A stretch of 41,669 nucleotides of DNA, taken from Rhodospirillales bacterium (GTDB lineage: Bacteria > Pseudomonadota > Alphaproteobacteria > Rhodospirillales_A > JACZKS01). The notes beneath the pieces were generated by a model, which made no database searches, had not been told where the DNA came from, and worked only from the letters and a program-made list of their open reading frames with translations. Below, piece after piece: positions 20,939 through 30,251 of this stretch; the first letter of the stretch is position 1; each line of letters begins with the position of its first letter. The stretch spans positions 1 through 41,669 of the forward strand of contig JABGRG010000026.1 in NCBI GenBank assembly GCA_018648445.1, in the 5' to 3' direction. A program made the position numbers and the translations under genes.

Positions 20939-22332
20939 GAGCGCGCCTCCCGCCGAGAACCGGGAAGGGCCGAGACCAGCCGCTTGAAGGCATCGCCGCG
21001 CGCTTCGAAATCGCTAAATTGATCGAAGGACGCGCAGGCCGGTGAAAGAAGAACAATGGCATCGGACAGTCCGTCCATCGTAGCCGCTTCGAAGGCCGCG
21101 TGAACGGCAACGTCCAGGGTTCCTGAAACACTAACGGCGCACTTACCGGACAGGGAATTGGCAAAGTCTTCCCTGGCCTCGCCAATCAGGAACGCATGCC
21201 GGATCGGCGAAAGGTGGCCTTCAAGCGGGTCGAGCCCGCCTTCCTTGGCCAGACCACCGGCGATCCAGTAAACATTTTCGTAGCAATCCAGCGCGCGGGC
21301 GGCGGCTTCGCCGTTGGTCGCCTTGCTGTCGTTAACGAAGGTAATGCCGTCGACGGTTGCAACGGTTTCCTGACGATGGGCCAACCCCGGATAGGTCTTG
21401 ATCGCAGCCACGATATCATCGCGCGCGATCCCTGCGGCCCGCGCGGCGGCATACCCTGCAGCGGCATTTTGCCAATTGTGCTCGCCGGGAAGGTTGGCGA
21501 CGCCCTTTAGATCGAGAACCGGTTCCGCCGCGCCGCACTGATCGTCGATCAGTTCGCCATCGACCACATACACGCCACCGGCTATCGCACCTTTGATCGA
21601 GATCGGAATAACCCGCCGCTCGTTTCCGTCGCTTAAGTCGGCGAAGATTTCAGCCGAGCGCCGGTCATCAACGCCGACGATTGCGATCAGCCGGGAATCG
21701 CCGGAACGGAAGATCCTGCGCTTCGCCGCCACATAACCATCCATCCCGCCGTGACGGTCCAGATGATCGGGTGAGATATTGATCAAAACCGCAATGTCGA
21801 AGGTCGCTTCGTCGAGAAGATCGAGCTGGTAGGACGACAACTCAAGGACATAGACGCCCTCGGCCCCGAATTCCGCCAAACCGAGCGCCGGAGCACCCAG
21901 GTTTCCGCCTGTTTCCACCTTGCGCCCCGAGTGCGAAAGGATGTGGCCGACCAGCGATGTGGTGGTGGATTTTCCGTTGGTTCCGGTAATTCCGATATAG
22001 CTCGCTTTGGGCTGTGAACGGGCCAGAAGCTCAATATCGCCGATCACCGGGCATCCGGCCTCGCGGGCCAGCGCCACCACCGGATGGGGGGTGGGATGGG
22101 TCAACGGAATTCCCGGGCTGAGAACCACGGCCGACGTGCCGGCCATCCGCTCGGGGGCAGGTTCAAAAACGTCGAAACCTTCATCAAGGGCGGTCGACCG
22201 TGCTCGCTCGTTGTCGTCCCAGGCCCATACCCTCGCGCCGCCCATGGCCAGAGCCCGCGCCGTGGCGAGGCCCGAACGGCCAAGCCCGACGACGGCAACC
22301 GAGCGATCAGCAAAGGAAGAAACTGGGATCAT
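20935..22332 (-). CDS. murD: UDP-N-acetylmuramoylalanine--D-glutamate ligase MurD
   Basis: MurD adds D-Glu to UDP-MurNAc-L-Ala. It has 465 residues from the ATG at 22332. The N-terminal domain has SVAVVGLGRSGLATARAL, the P-loop is GITGTNGKSTTTSL, followed by ELSSYQLD, NISPDHLDRHGGM and NDSKATN (carbamylated-Lys and substrate region). The open frame extends upstream as His/Arg-rich sequence that is a shadow of mraY. The gap to mraY is 8 bp, one of the few non-overlapping junctions in this cluster. The stop overlaps the ftsW start. Confidence 0.97.
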   Translation of the reverse strand: MIPVSSFADRSVAVVGLGRSGLATARALAMGGARVWAWDDNERARSTALDEGFDVFEPAPERMAGTSAVVLSPGIPLTHPTPHPVVALAREAGCPVIGDIELLARSQPKASYIGITGTNGKSTTTSLVGHILSHSGRKVETGGNLGAPALGLAEFGAEGVYVLELSSYQLDLLDEATFDIAVLINISPDHLDRHGGMDGYVAAKRRIFRSGDSRLIAIVGVDDRRSAEIFADLSDGNERRVIPISIKGAIAGGVYVVDGELIDDQCGAAEPVLDLKGVANLPGEHNWQNAAAGYAAARAAGIARDDIVAAIKTYPGLAHRQETVATVDGITFVNDSKATNGEAAARALDCYENVYWIAGGLAKEGGLDPLEGHLSPIRHAFLIGEAREDFANSLSGKCAVSVSGTLDVAVHAAFEAATMDGLSDAIVLLSPACASFDQFSDFEARGDAFKRLVSALPGSRREARS

Positions 22333-22340
22333 TTCCGCCC

Positions 22341-23429
22341 TCACCGCAGTTTCAGTGTGGAAAGGCCGATCAGCGCCAGAATGGTGGCGATGATCCAGAA
22401 GCGGATGACGATGGTCGATTCCGCCCAACCCTTCTTTTCAAAATGATGATGCAACGGGGCCATGCGGAAGACGCGACGCCCGGTCAGCTTGAACGACGCG
22501 ACCTGCACGATGACCGAAACCGTTTCCAGCACAAACAGGCCGCCGACGATGGCCAGAACCAGTTCGTGCTTGGTGATGACGCTGATGGCACCCAGCGCAC
22601 CGCCCAATGACAGCGACCCCGTGTCGCCCATGAAGACGGCTGCGGGCGGCGCGTTGAACCACAGGAAGCCGAGGCTGGCGCCAACCAGCGCACCGCAGAA
22701 AACGGCAAGTTCGCCGCTGCCGGGAACGTAATGAATTTGCAGGTAATCGGAAAAACCGCTGTGCCCGACCAGATATGCGATCAGCGCAAAAACGCCAATG
22801 GCAATCATCACCGGAACGATGGCCAGACCGTCGAGGCCGTCGGTCAGGTTCACCGCATTGGAGGCGCCGACCATCACAAACAGCGAAACCACGACGAAAA
22901 ACCAGCCGAGGTTAAGCAAAACACCCTTGAAGAACGGCACCGCCAGAGATGTGCTCAACGTGCCGGGCAAAAGCTGCATGATCCAAAGCGTGGCCGCCAG
23001 AGCAATCGCCGTCTGGGCGAGAAGTTTGGCTTTCCCCGGCAGCCCCTTGCTTTCGCGGCGCGAAACCTTGAGCCAGTCGTCGGCGAAACCGATGGCGCCA
23101 AAACCCACCGTCACGAACATAACGATCCAGACAAAACCGTTTTGCAGGTCGGCCCACAACAGGGTCGAGAATGATATCGCCAGCAAAATCAGGAACCCGC
23201 CCATGGTCGGGGTTCCCTTCTTGGTGATCAGGTGGCTTTCCGGCCCGTCGTCGCGGATCGGCTGGCCGCCGCCCTGAACCTTGCGAAGATGCCGGATCAG
23301 AACCGGCCCCAGAAGAAAGCTGATGATCAGGGCGGTCATCACCGCCGCGCCGGTGCGGAATGTCAGGTATCGAACGACGTTAAGAACGGCGATCTGATCG
23401 GCCAACGGGACTAGTAGGTTATAGAGCAT
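22341..23429 (-). CDS. mraY: Phospho-N-acetylmuramoyl-pentapeptide-transferase MraY
   Basis: MraY is the integral membrane enzyme that transfers phospho-MurNAc-pentapeptide to undecaprenyl phosphate, making lipid I. It has 362 residues and about ten helices. Signatures are [15 protein letters not shown] (catalytic aspartates), [25 protein letters not shown] and the C-terminal histidine motif [11 protein letters not shown]. It lies 9 bp downstream of murF and 8 bp upstream of murD. Confidence 0.97.
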   Translation of the reverse strand: MLYNLLVPLADQIAVLNVVRYLTFRTGAAVMTALIISFLLGPVLIRHLRKVQGGGQPIRDDGPESHLITKKGTPTMGGFLILLAISFSTLLWADLQNGFVWIVMFVTVGFGAIGFADDWLKVSRRESKGLPGKAKLLAQTAIALAATLWIMQLLPGTLSTSLAVPFFKGVLLNLGWFFVVVSLFVMVGASNAVNLTDGLDGLAIVPVMIAIGVFALIAYLVGHSGFSDYLQIHYVPGSGELAVFCGALVGASLGFLWFNAPPAAVFMGDTGSLSLGGALGAISVITKHELVLAIVGGLFVLETVSVIVQVASFKLTGRRVFRMAPLHHHFEKKGWAESTIVIRFWIIATILALIGLSTLKLR

Positions 23430-23438
23430 CTTTCGCCT

Positions 23439-24896
23439 TTAACTCCCGTTGACCACTATCTTTGACGAGGTGTCGCCATCGTCCGAACCCAAAGCCAGAA
23501 GCGCCTCGACCACCTTCGCCGTGCGGCTTCCCGCCGAACCCTTGACCATCACCACGTCACCGGGACGAACGGCCGCCGTAACCATCGGCGCCAGGGTTTC
23601 GGCATCGGCGGCGTGTCCCGCGCGCATGTCGTTGGGCAGCGCATCCCAAAGGCGCGCCATGTCGGTTCCGGCGGTAAAAACTTTTGCAATCCGGTTGCGT
23701 TGCAAAGGTTCGGCAAGAGCGGCATGCATGTCCGGCGATAGCGTGCCCAACTCCAGCATGTCGCCCAAAACGGCGATGCGGCGACCGTCGCCCTGCGGCG
23801 TGGCGAGACCCAGGTTCTCGAACGCCGCGCCCATGGAAATCGGGCTGGCGTTATAGCTTTCGTCAATAAGATCGAATGCGCCGTCCCCGATGGGAACGCT
23901 GTGGCATTGGCCGCGCCCCTTGGGAGCCTGAAGATCGGCGAGCGATGCGGCGACCGCAACGACGTCGCCGCCAGCAGCCCATACAGTTGCAAGGACGGCC
24001 AATCCGTTTTCGACCCAGTGGCGGCCCGGAATACCGATGTTAAAGCGGATGGTCTCGGACCCGACGACGGCACGAACGAGCGATCCATCACTTTGTTGCT
24101 GAACGCCAAGCAGCCGCACGTCCGTGGTTTCATGAGCGCCGAAGGATACGATCCGTTCGATCCCCGATTTCCGTGCCGCACTTGCCAGATGGTCGAAAAA
24201 CGGGTTGTCGCGGTTGAGCACCGCCACGCCACCCTTCTCGACACCTTCGAAAATTTCGGCCTTGGCGTCGGCGATTTCCTCAACGCTGGCAAAGAATTCG
24301 CTGTGAACGGGTTGCACCGTCGTAATCATCGCCACATGCGGGCGGGCAAGCCGCGTCAGCGGCGAGATTTCGCCGCTATGGTTCATGCCCATTTCCAGCA
24401 CCGCGTAGTCGGCGTCGCGTGGCAAGCGGGCGAGACTTAACGGCAATCCCCAATGGTTGTTGAGGTTGCCTTTGCTGGCGTGAACCGAAGAATGGCGGCC
24501 AAGGGTTTTTTTCAGCGCGTCCTTTGTGCCTGTTTTTCCGACACTTCCGGTAACCGCAATAACGGTTGCGCTGGTTCGACCCCTGGCCGCTCCCCCTAAA
24601 TTCCATAAAGCCGCGAAGCAATCGTCAACGAGAAGCAACTTATCGTCCGACACGCCGTCGCCGATGGGGTGCGATACAATTGCCGCCACCGCACCGCGTG
24701 CCAAGGCGTCGGAAACAAAGTCATGACCGTCGAACGACGGTCCGGCGATGGCGATAAACAAATCACCCGGCTCAACCGTACGGCTGTCGATGGATACACC
24801 TCTGGCCGACCACTCACCCCTTGTCTGCCCGCCGGTGGCCTTTGCCGCCTCGATGGCGGTCCACAAAACGGCTTTTTCCAGGGTGCGATCGATCAT
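23439..24896 (-). CDS. murF: UDP-MurNAc-tripeptide--D-Ala-D-Ala ligase MurF
   Basis: MurF adds the D-Ala-D-Ala dipeptide made by Ddl, completing the cytoplasmic pentapeptide precursor. It has 485 residues. Motifs are VSIDSRTVEPGDLFIAIAG near the N-terminus, the P-loop AVTGSVGKTGTKDAL, NLNNHWGLPLSLA, EMGMNHSGEI and DESYNASPISM. Its ATG overlaps the murE stop (ATGA). Order murE-murF-mraY is standard for dcw clusters. Confidence 0.97.
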   Translation of the reverse strand: MIDRTLEKAVLWTAIEAAKATGGQTRGEWSARGVSIDSRTVEPGDLFIAIAGPSFDGHDFVSDALARGAVAAIVSHPIGDGVSDDKLLLVDDCFAALWNLGGAARGRTSATVIAVTGSVGKTGTKDALKKTLGRHSSVHASKGNLNNHWGLPLSLARLPRDADYAVLEMGMNHSGEISPLTRLARPHVAMITTVQPVHSEFFASVEEIADAKAEIFEGVEKGGVAVLNRDNPFFDHLASAARKSGIERIVSFGAHETTDVRLLGVQQQSDGSLVRAVVGSETIRFNIGIPGRHWVENGLAVLATVWAAGGDVVAVAASLADLQAPKGRGQCHSVPIGDGAFDLIDESYNASPISMGAAFENLGLATPQGDGRRIAVLGDMLELGTLSPDMHAALAEPLQRNRIAKVFTAGTDMARLWDALPNDMRAGHAADAETLAPMVTAAVRPGDVVMVKGSAGSRTAKVVEALLALGSDDGDTSSKIVVNGS

Positions 24897-26362
24897 TGCC
24901 CGACCCCCGCGATCACGTCGCGAACAACCTGGGCGTCATCGAACGGAAGCACTTCATCGCCGACGATTTGCCCGGTCTCATGCCCTTTTCCGGCAACCAC
25001 CAGAAGGTCGCCCGCTTTCAGCGTGCCGATTGCCATTGCGATGGCCTCGGCGCGATCCCCGATCTCGGTCGCGCCGGCGCAGGCGGCGAGGATCTGCTTG
25101 CGGATCTCGGTGGCATCCTCGCTTCGCGGATTGTCGTTGGTGACGAAAACGGCGTCCGCTTTCTCCTGACCAATACGTCCCATCTGCGGGCGTTTGCCGG
25201 CATCCCGGTCCCCGCCGCAACCGAAGACGACCACCAACCGGCCGCTCACATGGGGGCGCAACGCTGTCAAAACGCTGGCAAGGGCATCAGGCGTATGGGC
25301 GTAGTCGACAAAAATGGGCGCACCGTTTGGATGCCGGGCGCACAATTCAAGACGGCCACGAACCCCTACCAGGTGTTCAAGCGACCCAGCCGCTTGATGC
25401 GCTTCCTCGCCGCAGGCGATGGCCAAACCGAGCGCACACAAGGCGTTGTGAGCTTGGAACGCACCAACCAGCGGAAGTTCCGCCGAAACCGCATCCCCAA
25501 GAATTTCGAGTTGTAATGTCTGACCGGCGGAGCTCGCCTCGACGTCAACCAGACAAATATCCCGCCCCTTGCGGCCATAGGTGATAACGCGCAAACCCCG
25601 ACGCTGTGCAGCGTCGGCAAACATCTCGGCATGGCCGTCATCGGCATTGAGAACCACGGTGCCGCCGGTTTCGACCAATTCCTCGATGAGACGCAGCTTG
25701 GCCGTCGCGTAGGCCTCCATCGACCCGTGGTAATCCAGGTGATCACGGCTAAGATTGGTAAAACCGGCCACCGAAAAGCGAACACCATCAAGCCGGAACT
25801 GATCCAGCCCGTGACTGGAAGCCTCCATCGCCAGACGGTCGATGCCGGCCTCTGAAATTTCCCGAAGCAGGCGGTGCACCTCGACCGCATCCGGCGTCGT
25901 CAGGTTCCCGCCCAGTTTGATCCCCGGCCCGCTGACGCCCAGGGTGCCAAGGCAAGCCGCATCAAAACCCAGCCGGGTCCACATCTGTTGCAGGAAGGAA
26001 ACCACCGACGTTTTGCCGTTGGTGCCGGTGACGGCAGCGATGGTTTGCGGCTGAAGTTGATAAAACCGCGCCGCCATCAAGGCAAAGGCGCGGCGCGGAT
26101 TTTCCACGGTTAGAAGGTTGGCGGGCTGTGTCGGTGGGTGCAGGCGGGTACCCGGCGGCGCCAGCACGGCGGCGGCTCCCCGGCCAAGAGCCTCGGGAAT
26201 GAACTCACGCCCGTCGGACCGTTCCCCCGGAAACGCCGCAAACAGGAAACCGGGTCGAACCATGCGCGAGTCGCAGGTAAGTCCGGTAATTTCCGTTTGC
26301 CCGAATTCCGTTAGGCCAGCCAATTGCGTTTCATCTCCGTTTATCAGTTCAGTGAGACGCAC
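24893..26362 (-). CDS. murE: UDP-MurNAc-tripeptide synthetase MurE (meso-DAP adding)
   Basis: MurE adds the third stem-peptide residue. The motif DNPRSED in the C-terminal domain is the meso-diaminopimelate specificity motif, so the wall should be DAP type. Other motifs are CDSRMVRPGFLFAAFPG, the P-loop AVTGTNGKTSVVSF, TTPDAVEVHRLL, EASSHGLDQFR and the carbamylated-Lys region YATAKLRLIEEL. I chose the GTG at 26362 (MRLTELINGDE, 489 residues, AGGGAG upstream), because it matches the usual N-terminus; an ATG at 26380 would add six residues. Either start lies inside the end of ftsI, with 14 or 32 bp of overlap. Confidence 0.96.
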   Translation of the reverse strand: MRLTELINGDETQLAGLTEFGQTEITGLTCDSRMVRPGFLFAAFPGERSDGREFIPEALGRGAAAVLAPPGTRLHPPTQPANLLTVENPRRAFALMAARFYQLQPQTIAAVTGTNGKTSVVSFLQQMWTRLGFDAACLGTLGVSGPGIKLGGNLTTPDAVEVHRLLREISEAGIDRLAMEASSHGLDQFRLDGVRFSVAGFTNLSRDHLDYHGSMEAYATAKLRLIEELVETGGTVVLNADDGHAEMFADAAQRRGLRVITYGRKGRDICLVDVEASSAGQTLQLEILGDAVSAELPLVGAFQAHNALCALGLAIACGEEAHQAAGSLEHLVGVRGRLELCARHPNGAPIFVDYAHTPDALASVLTALRPHVSGRLVVVFGCGGDRDAGKRPQMGRIGQEKADAVFVTNDNPRSEDATEIRKQILAACAGATEIGDRAEAIAMAIGTLKAGDLLVVAGKGHETGQIVGDEVLPFDDAQVVRDVIAGVGQ

Positions 26363-28118
26363 CCTGGGTCTCCCTCGCATCCGCGATGGCTTCCCTGAGT
26401 GCGACCATTAGGGTTCCTTTGGTCGGTTTTGCGATGCGACGCGCATCTCCGCCCTCCAGCTTCGTCGGCGCGATACCCATCAAGGGAGCCATCCGCTCGA
26501 TAATCCGCCCGACCATGGGCGCCGCCACCCAGCCGCCTGTGGCGTAATTGAACGTCCTTTTGTTTCCGTGGGGCCCATCGACCAGCGCCAGAACCACGTA
26601 TCGTGGGTTTTCCATGGGGAAGGCGCCGACGAACGACGAGATCAGATCCTTCTTGCGGTAGCCACCGGCAACCTGTTTTTCAGCCGTTCCCGTTTTTCCG
26701 CCGATCCGGTAGCCCGCGACGGCAGCGTTCTTACCGGTTCCGTGCTTGACCACCAGTTCCATCAGGCCGCGTACTTTCTTCGACGTATCGGTGGTCAGGA
26801 CGCGCTCGCCCGTGATCGACGAACCTTGCTCGTGACGCAGCAGGGTCGGTCCGTATTGCACACCGCCGTTCACCAGCGTCGACACGGCACTGGCCAGTTG
26901 CAGCGGGCTGACGGCGATGCCGTGGCCATAAGAAATCGTCATGGTGTTGATTTCGCGCCACCGACCGGGGCTCAGCGGGCGGCCCACCTCGGGCAATTCG
27001 ACGGCTGGCGACGATAAAAGGCCCAGGCGTTTCAGATAATCCCGTTGGGCTTCGCCGCCCACATCGACGGCCATCTTGGCCGCCCCGATATTCGACGAAT
27101 GAACGAGGATTTCGGGAACCGAAAGCCAACGGTTTTTGGCGTGATAATCGGAGATCGTAAACCGTGCGACACGGATCGGCTTGCTAGCGTCGTAGCCGCC
27201 CTCAAGGGTCACGGTCCCGGCATCCAGCGCCATGGCTGCCGTGAACAGCTTGAAGGTCGAACCCATTTCATAGACGCCCAGCGCGGCGCGATTAAATCCC
27301 GCCTCGCCACGCAAGGTTTCGGAAATATTGGGGTCGAAATCCGGCAACGAGGTCATGGCCAGGGTTTCGCCGGTATTGGCATCCAGTACGACGGCGGCTC
27401 CGCCCAGCGCACGAAATTCCTGAACCGCACGGGCCAGTTCATCGCGCACGATCGATTGCAGACGAATATCGAGCGAAAGGTTCAACGGCCCGGCGCGTTC
27501 GCGAAGGCGGGCGTCGAAGAACCGTTCCACACCGGCGATGCCACGTCCATCCAGATCGGTCAGGCCCAGCACATGGGCCGCCGCGCGACCATGCGGATAA
27601 ACCCGGCGTTCGCCGCGCTGAAACTGAATGCCGGGAATGCCAAGACGGTTGATCTCAAAATGCTGGGTCGGCGTCAGATTGCGCCTCACCCAAACAAAGC
27701 GCGATGGCGAGGATAGCTTTGTCGCGATGGCGTGACGGTCCAGATCGGGAAGAACGGAGCCCAGCCGATTGGCCGCATCGACCGGATCAAGGACTTCGCG
27801 CGGATCGGCATAAACGGAAACCGTCGGCAAACTGGTTGCCAGAACGAACCCGTTGCGATCAAGAACATCGGCCCGTTCGGCTGTCCATGACCGGGCATCG
27901 GTGCTTTGGGCAAGCTGCGGTTCGTGGGCCTGATCCAGAACGGTCAGTTCCACCAGCCTTCCGGCAATGACGCTAAAGGCCAGCCCGAAAAGAACGGCGG
28001 TAACGACAACCCTGTTACGTCCCGTATCCAAGGCCCGCTTGCGGGATCCTTCAAGCCGGACACGATTGGTTTCCCACGGTTTGCGCTCGGCGGGGAACGG
28101 CAGCTTCTGCTGGTTCAT
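26349..28118 (-). CDS. ftsI: Septal peptidoglycan transpeptidase FtsI (PBP3)
   Basis: FtsI is the class B penicillin-binding protein of the septum. It has 589 residues from the ATG at 28118: a basic cytoplasmic tail, one membrane helix (about 37-59), a pedestal domain with RRVYPHGRAAAHVLGLTD, and the transpeptidase domain with SxxK motif STFK (Ser287, Lys290), SxN motif SSN and KTG motif GGKTGTAEK. The start overlaps the ftsL stop as ATGA. In-frame sequence upstream is a shadow of ftsL. Confidence 0.96.
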   Translation of the reverse strand: MNQQKLPFPAERKPWETNRVRLEGSRKRALDTGRNRVVVTAVLFGLAFSVIAGRLVELTVLDQAHEPQLAQSTDARSWTAERADVLDRNGFVLATSLPTVSVYADPREVLDPVDAANRLGSVLPDLDRHAIATKLSSPSRFVWVRRNLTPTQHFEINRLGIPGIQFQRGERRVYPHGRAAAHVLGLTDLDGRGIAGVERFFDARLRERAGPLNLSLDIRLQSIVRDELARAVQEFRALGGAAVVLDANTGETLAMTSLPDFDPNISETLRGEAGFNRAALGVYEMGSTFKLFTAAMALDAGTVTLEGGYDASKPIRVARFTISDYHAKNRWLSVPEILVHSSNIGAAKMAVDVGGEAQRDYLKRLGLLSSPAVELPEVGRPLSPGRWREINTMTISYGHGIAVSPLQLASAVSTLVNGGVQYGPTLLRHEQGSSITGERVLTTDTSKKVRGLMELVVKHGTGKNAAVAGYRIGGKTGTAEKQVAGGYRKKDLISSFVGAFPMENPRYVVLALVDGPHGNKRTFNYATGGWVAAPMVGRIIERMAPLMGIAPTKLEGGDARRIAKPTKGTLMVALREAIADARETQGASH

Positions 28119-28477
28119 CGCACACCCCTCTGGTGTTGGCCGCGTTCTTTGAACGCGACGCTTTTGGCGGATGCCGCACCCGAGCCGTTCTCGGCCTTTT
28201 GCGGCAGTTCGGAAAGATCTTGCGGCGCACCCACTTGGCGAGCCGAAACGGGACGCAGATCGAGATGACGCTCGGCCAGACGCCGAAGTCTCTCGGGGTC
28301 GTTCAAGTGGGACCATTCGGCGCGCAGCACGTGAATAGCGCGCTCTTCGTTCAAAATGCCCCGATCAATAGACGAAAGCTCGTCTTCAAGGTCCTGAACC
28401 TGATACTTCACACCGAACAGCACGACACTCAGCGCCGCCGCCAGAAGGATCGCTAACAGGGTTGCCTGACGGATCAT
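28115..28477 (-). CDS. ftsL: Cell division protein FtsL
   Basis: FtsL is a small bitopic divisome protein that works with FtsB and FtsQ and activates FtsWI. It has 120 residues from the ATG at 28477: a short N-terminus, one membrane helix (about 6-22, [17 protein letters not shown]), then a coiled coil ([22 protein letters not shown]) and the conserved region [20 protein letters not shown], which is diagnostic for alphaproteobacterial FtsL. It overlaps rsmH and ftsI by 4 bp each. Confidence 0.92.
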   Translation of the reverse strand: MIRQATLLAILLAAALSVVLFGVKYQVQDLEDELSSIDRGILNEERAIHVLRAEWSHLNDPERLRRLAERHLDLRPVSARQVGAPQDLSELPQKAENGSGAASAKSVAFKERGQHQRGVR

Positions 28478-29445
28478 GCCGCACCCCCGTCGCGCTGGAC
28501 TTGCGCGGGCGCATCGGTTCGTTCGGCGGCGCGCAGGCGTGCTGATCGCGCCCGCGGATTGGACCGGCATTCCGCGTCGGATGGCTTGAGCGGCCGCTTG
28601 GAAACGAGTTTGAACGTCGGAGCCGGACCGCTAACATCCATATCCGGCAGATGGCGGCTGCCGCGCGCATCGGCCCCGCTGCGCTGGCGCATGAACAGCT
28701 TGACCACGCGGTCTTCCAGCGAATGGAAGGAAACCACCGCCAGACGACCGCCCGCCTTCAAAAGTGTTTCGGCAGCAGCAAGGCCACGGTCCAGTTCGGC
28801 CAGCTCTTCGTTGACGTAGATGCGAAGCGCCTGAAACGTGCGGGTCGCCGGATCAATGCCATCGCGCGCCCGAGGAAGAACGCGGCGGATAATACTGGCC
28901 AATTGCCCGGTGGTCGAAATCGGAGCAACTTCGCGGGCGGCAACAATGGCGCGCGCAATGCGCCGTGAGGCCCGCTCCTCGCCATACTTATAGATAATGT
29001 CGGCCAGTTCTTTTTCGCCCGTTTCGCTGACCACATCGGCAGCACTGGTTCCGGCCTTTTCCATGCGCATGTCCAGCGGGCCGTCGTCACGGAAGGAGAA
29101 CCCGCGCGCTGCGTCGTCGATCTGCATGGACGATACGCCGACATCCAGCGCAACGCCGTCAACCGCGCCGACACCGGCATCGGAAAGCAAGCGGTCCATA
29201 TCGCCGAAACGGCCTTCGATGACATTCAGACGGTTCGGGTATTGTTTGGAAAGTTCGGCGCCACGGGCCACCGCTTCGGGGTCGCGGTCAATGCCCCACA
29301 CCTTGCAATCGGCGGCATCAAGAACGGCCCGGCTGTAACCGCCGCCGCCAAAAGTACCATCAACATAAATACCCCCGTCGCGCGGGGAAAGCGCGTCGAG
29401 GACTTCGTTGAGCATTACAGGGATGTGAGTTCCCTCGGTCGCCAT
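28474..29445 (-). CDS. rsmH: 16S rRNA (cytosine1402-N4)-methyltransferase RsmH (MraW)
   Basis: RsmH methylates C1402 in the 16S rRNA decoding site using S-adenosylmethionine. It has 323 residues. The N-terminal [13 protein letters not shown], the SAM loop [23 protein letters not shown], and [31 protein letters not shown] are all family signatures, as is [13 protein letters not shown]. It starts one base into the mraZ stop (TAATG). This is its usual place, second in the dcw cluster. Confidence 0.97.
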   Translation of the reverse strand: MATEGTHIPVMLNEVLDALSPRDGGIYVDGTFGGGGYSRAVLDAADCKVWGIDRDPEAVARGAELSKQYPNRLNVIEGRFGDMDRLLSDAGVGAVDGVALDVGVSSMQIDDAARGFSFRDDGPLDMRMEKAGTSAADVVSETGEKELADIIYKYGEERASRRIARAIVAAREVAPISTTGQLASIIRRVLPRARDGIDPATRTFQALRIYVNEELAELDRGLAAAETLLKAGGRLAVVSFHSLEDRVVKLFMRQRSGADARGSRHLPDMDVSGPAPTFKLVSKRPLKPSDAECRSNPRARSARLRAAERTDAPAQVQRDGGAA

Positions 29446-29921
29446 TACCCCTCCGTATCCGTTGGAGGATCGTTGCGCCGCAGACGCAAGGTCGCGCCAC
29501 GCGAACGCGCGCGCTCGAAGGCGTTCAGGGAATGCTTGCCGTAGGCGTCGGGTTCCCAGATTTGCATGCGGGCGCCACGGCCGACGAATAGAGCCTGGGT
29601 GGTGATGTTTGCGTGGGCCAGCAATTCGGGGGGCAGGACCACGCGGCCTTCGGGGTCAAACGCCAGGGGATGGGCGTTTTCCAGGATAACGGAAGCAAGG
29701 TCGTCCTGTTCGTCGGAGAACATGTCGAGGTCGTCGAGGCTGTCGCTGAGACGGGCCATGAAGTCTTCGCCGCAGGCTTCAATGGCAGGGGATTTGAACA
29801 GGGGATAGGCGAAGAGGCCGCTGAAGGTTTGACCCTTGAAAGCGTCGCGGAAGAGCTTGGGCACCGAGACCCGACCCTTCTTGTCTATTTTGTTGACGTG
29901 CCTGCCTACGAGCAGCGCCAT
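29445..29921 (-). CDS. mraZ: Transcriptional regulator MraZ
   Basis: MraZ is a DNA-binding regulator of the dcw cluster, built of two SpoVT/AbrB-like modules that form a ring. It has 158 residues. Each half carries the family's basic strand: [14 protein letters not shown] (about 13-26) and [13 protein letters not shown] (about 89-101). GAGG stands upstream of the ATG. Its expected operator, TGGGN boxes at 10-bp spacing, lies 86-150 bp upstream, which supports autoregulation of the whole cluster. It is the promoter-proximal gene. Confidence 0.96.
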   Translation of the reverse strand: MALLVGRHVNKIDKKGRVSVPKLFRDAFKGQTFSGLFAYPLFKSPAIEACGEDFMARLSDSLDDLDMFSDEQDDLASVILENAHPLAFDPEGRVVLPPELLAHANITTQALFVGRGARMQIWEPDAYGKHSLNAFERARSRGATLRLRRNDPPTDTEG

Positions 29922-30006
29922 TTCAACCTCTGATATTCCCCTGGGATCGCTGGCCGGGAGCCCCGAGCACCCGAAACGATCCGCTATTTCCCCAAAGTGT
30001 CCCTGA

Positions 30007-30071
30007 CGGGTATGATTGGGATATCATGGGACACTATGGGAGTCAATGGGACATCATGGTTTTACTTGGGT
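30007..30071. promoter_or_regulatory. MraZ operator: TGGGN boxes at 10-bp spacing
   Basis: TGGG occurs at 30017, 30027, 30037, 30047 and 30067, with degenerate copies in register at 30007 (CGGG) and 30057 (TGGT). The spacing is exactly 10 bp throughout, as expected for a ring-shaped regulator bound on one DNA face. MraZ of E. coli is known to bind TGGGN direct repeats separated by five bases. The boxes read on the plus strand while mraZ is on the minus strand. They overlap the candidate promoter, which suggests repression. Confidence 0.8.
30018..30046 (-). promoter_or_regulatory. Candidate mraZ/dcw promoter inside the MraZ boxes
   Basis: Read on the minus strand, TTGACT (30046-30041) is followed after 17 bp by TATCCC (30023-30018). 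The -35 is good and the -10 is moderate. The expected start near 30011 gives a leader of about 90 bases before mraZ. Its overlap with three MraZ boxes makes it a plausible regulated promoter; no transcript data support it. Confidence 0.4.
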
Positions 30072-30251
30072 TAATAAAGGGTTAGCGGCCTCGGATTTCC
30101 GGTCATTACAATGTTGATTGAAATGATTTTGATGTATGACTGGACGAATTAACCCCTATTCAAAGTCAAAATTCCGGCGAGATTGTGTTCTATCTATGTT
30201 CTTCTGTTGAATTCTTCATGGCAACGCCGTGGCAAGTCGTTGGTTTCGGCG

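Larger units (their letters stand above)
29922..30251. other. 330-bp control region between the GNAT gene and mraZ
   Basis: This gap contains the MraZ operator array and a candidate mraZ promoter. The mraZ leader has a GGATCG/CGATCC stem (29944-29949 and 29977-29982) with GC-rich sequence inside. From about 30080 to 30222 I see no convincing gene. AACGCCG/CGGCGTT (30223-30229 and 30247-30253) forms a dyad overlapping the GNAT stop but without a T tract. Short open frames here have no family features. Confidence 0.6.

Noticed and set aside
30017..30071. CRISPR-like or tandem-repeat reading of the mraZ upstream repeats
   Set aside because: The units are only 10 bp with 4-base boxes and no unique spacers; MraZ boxes explain them better.
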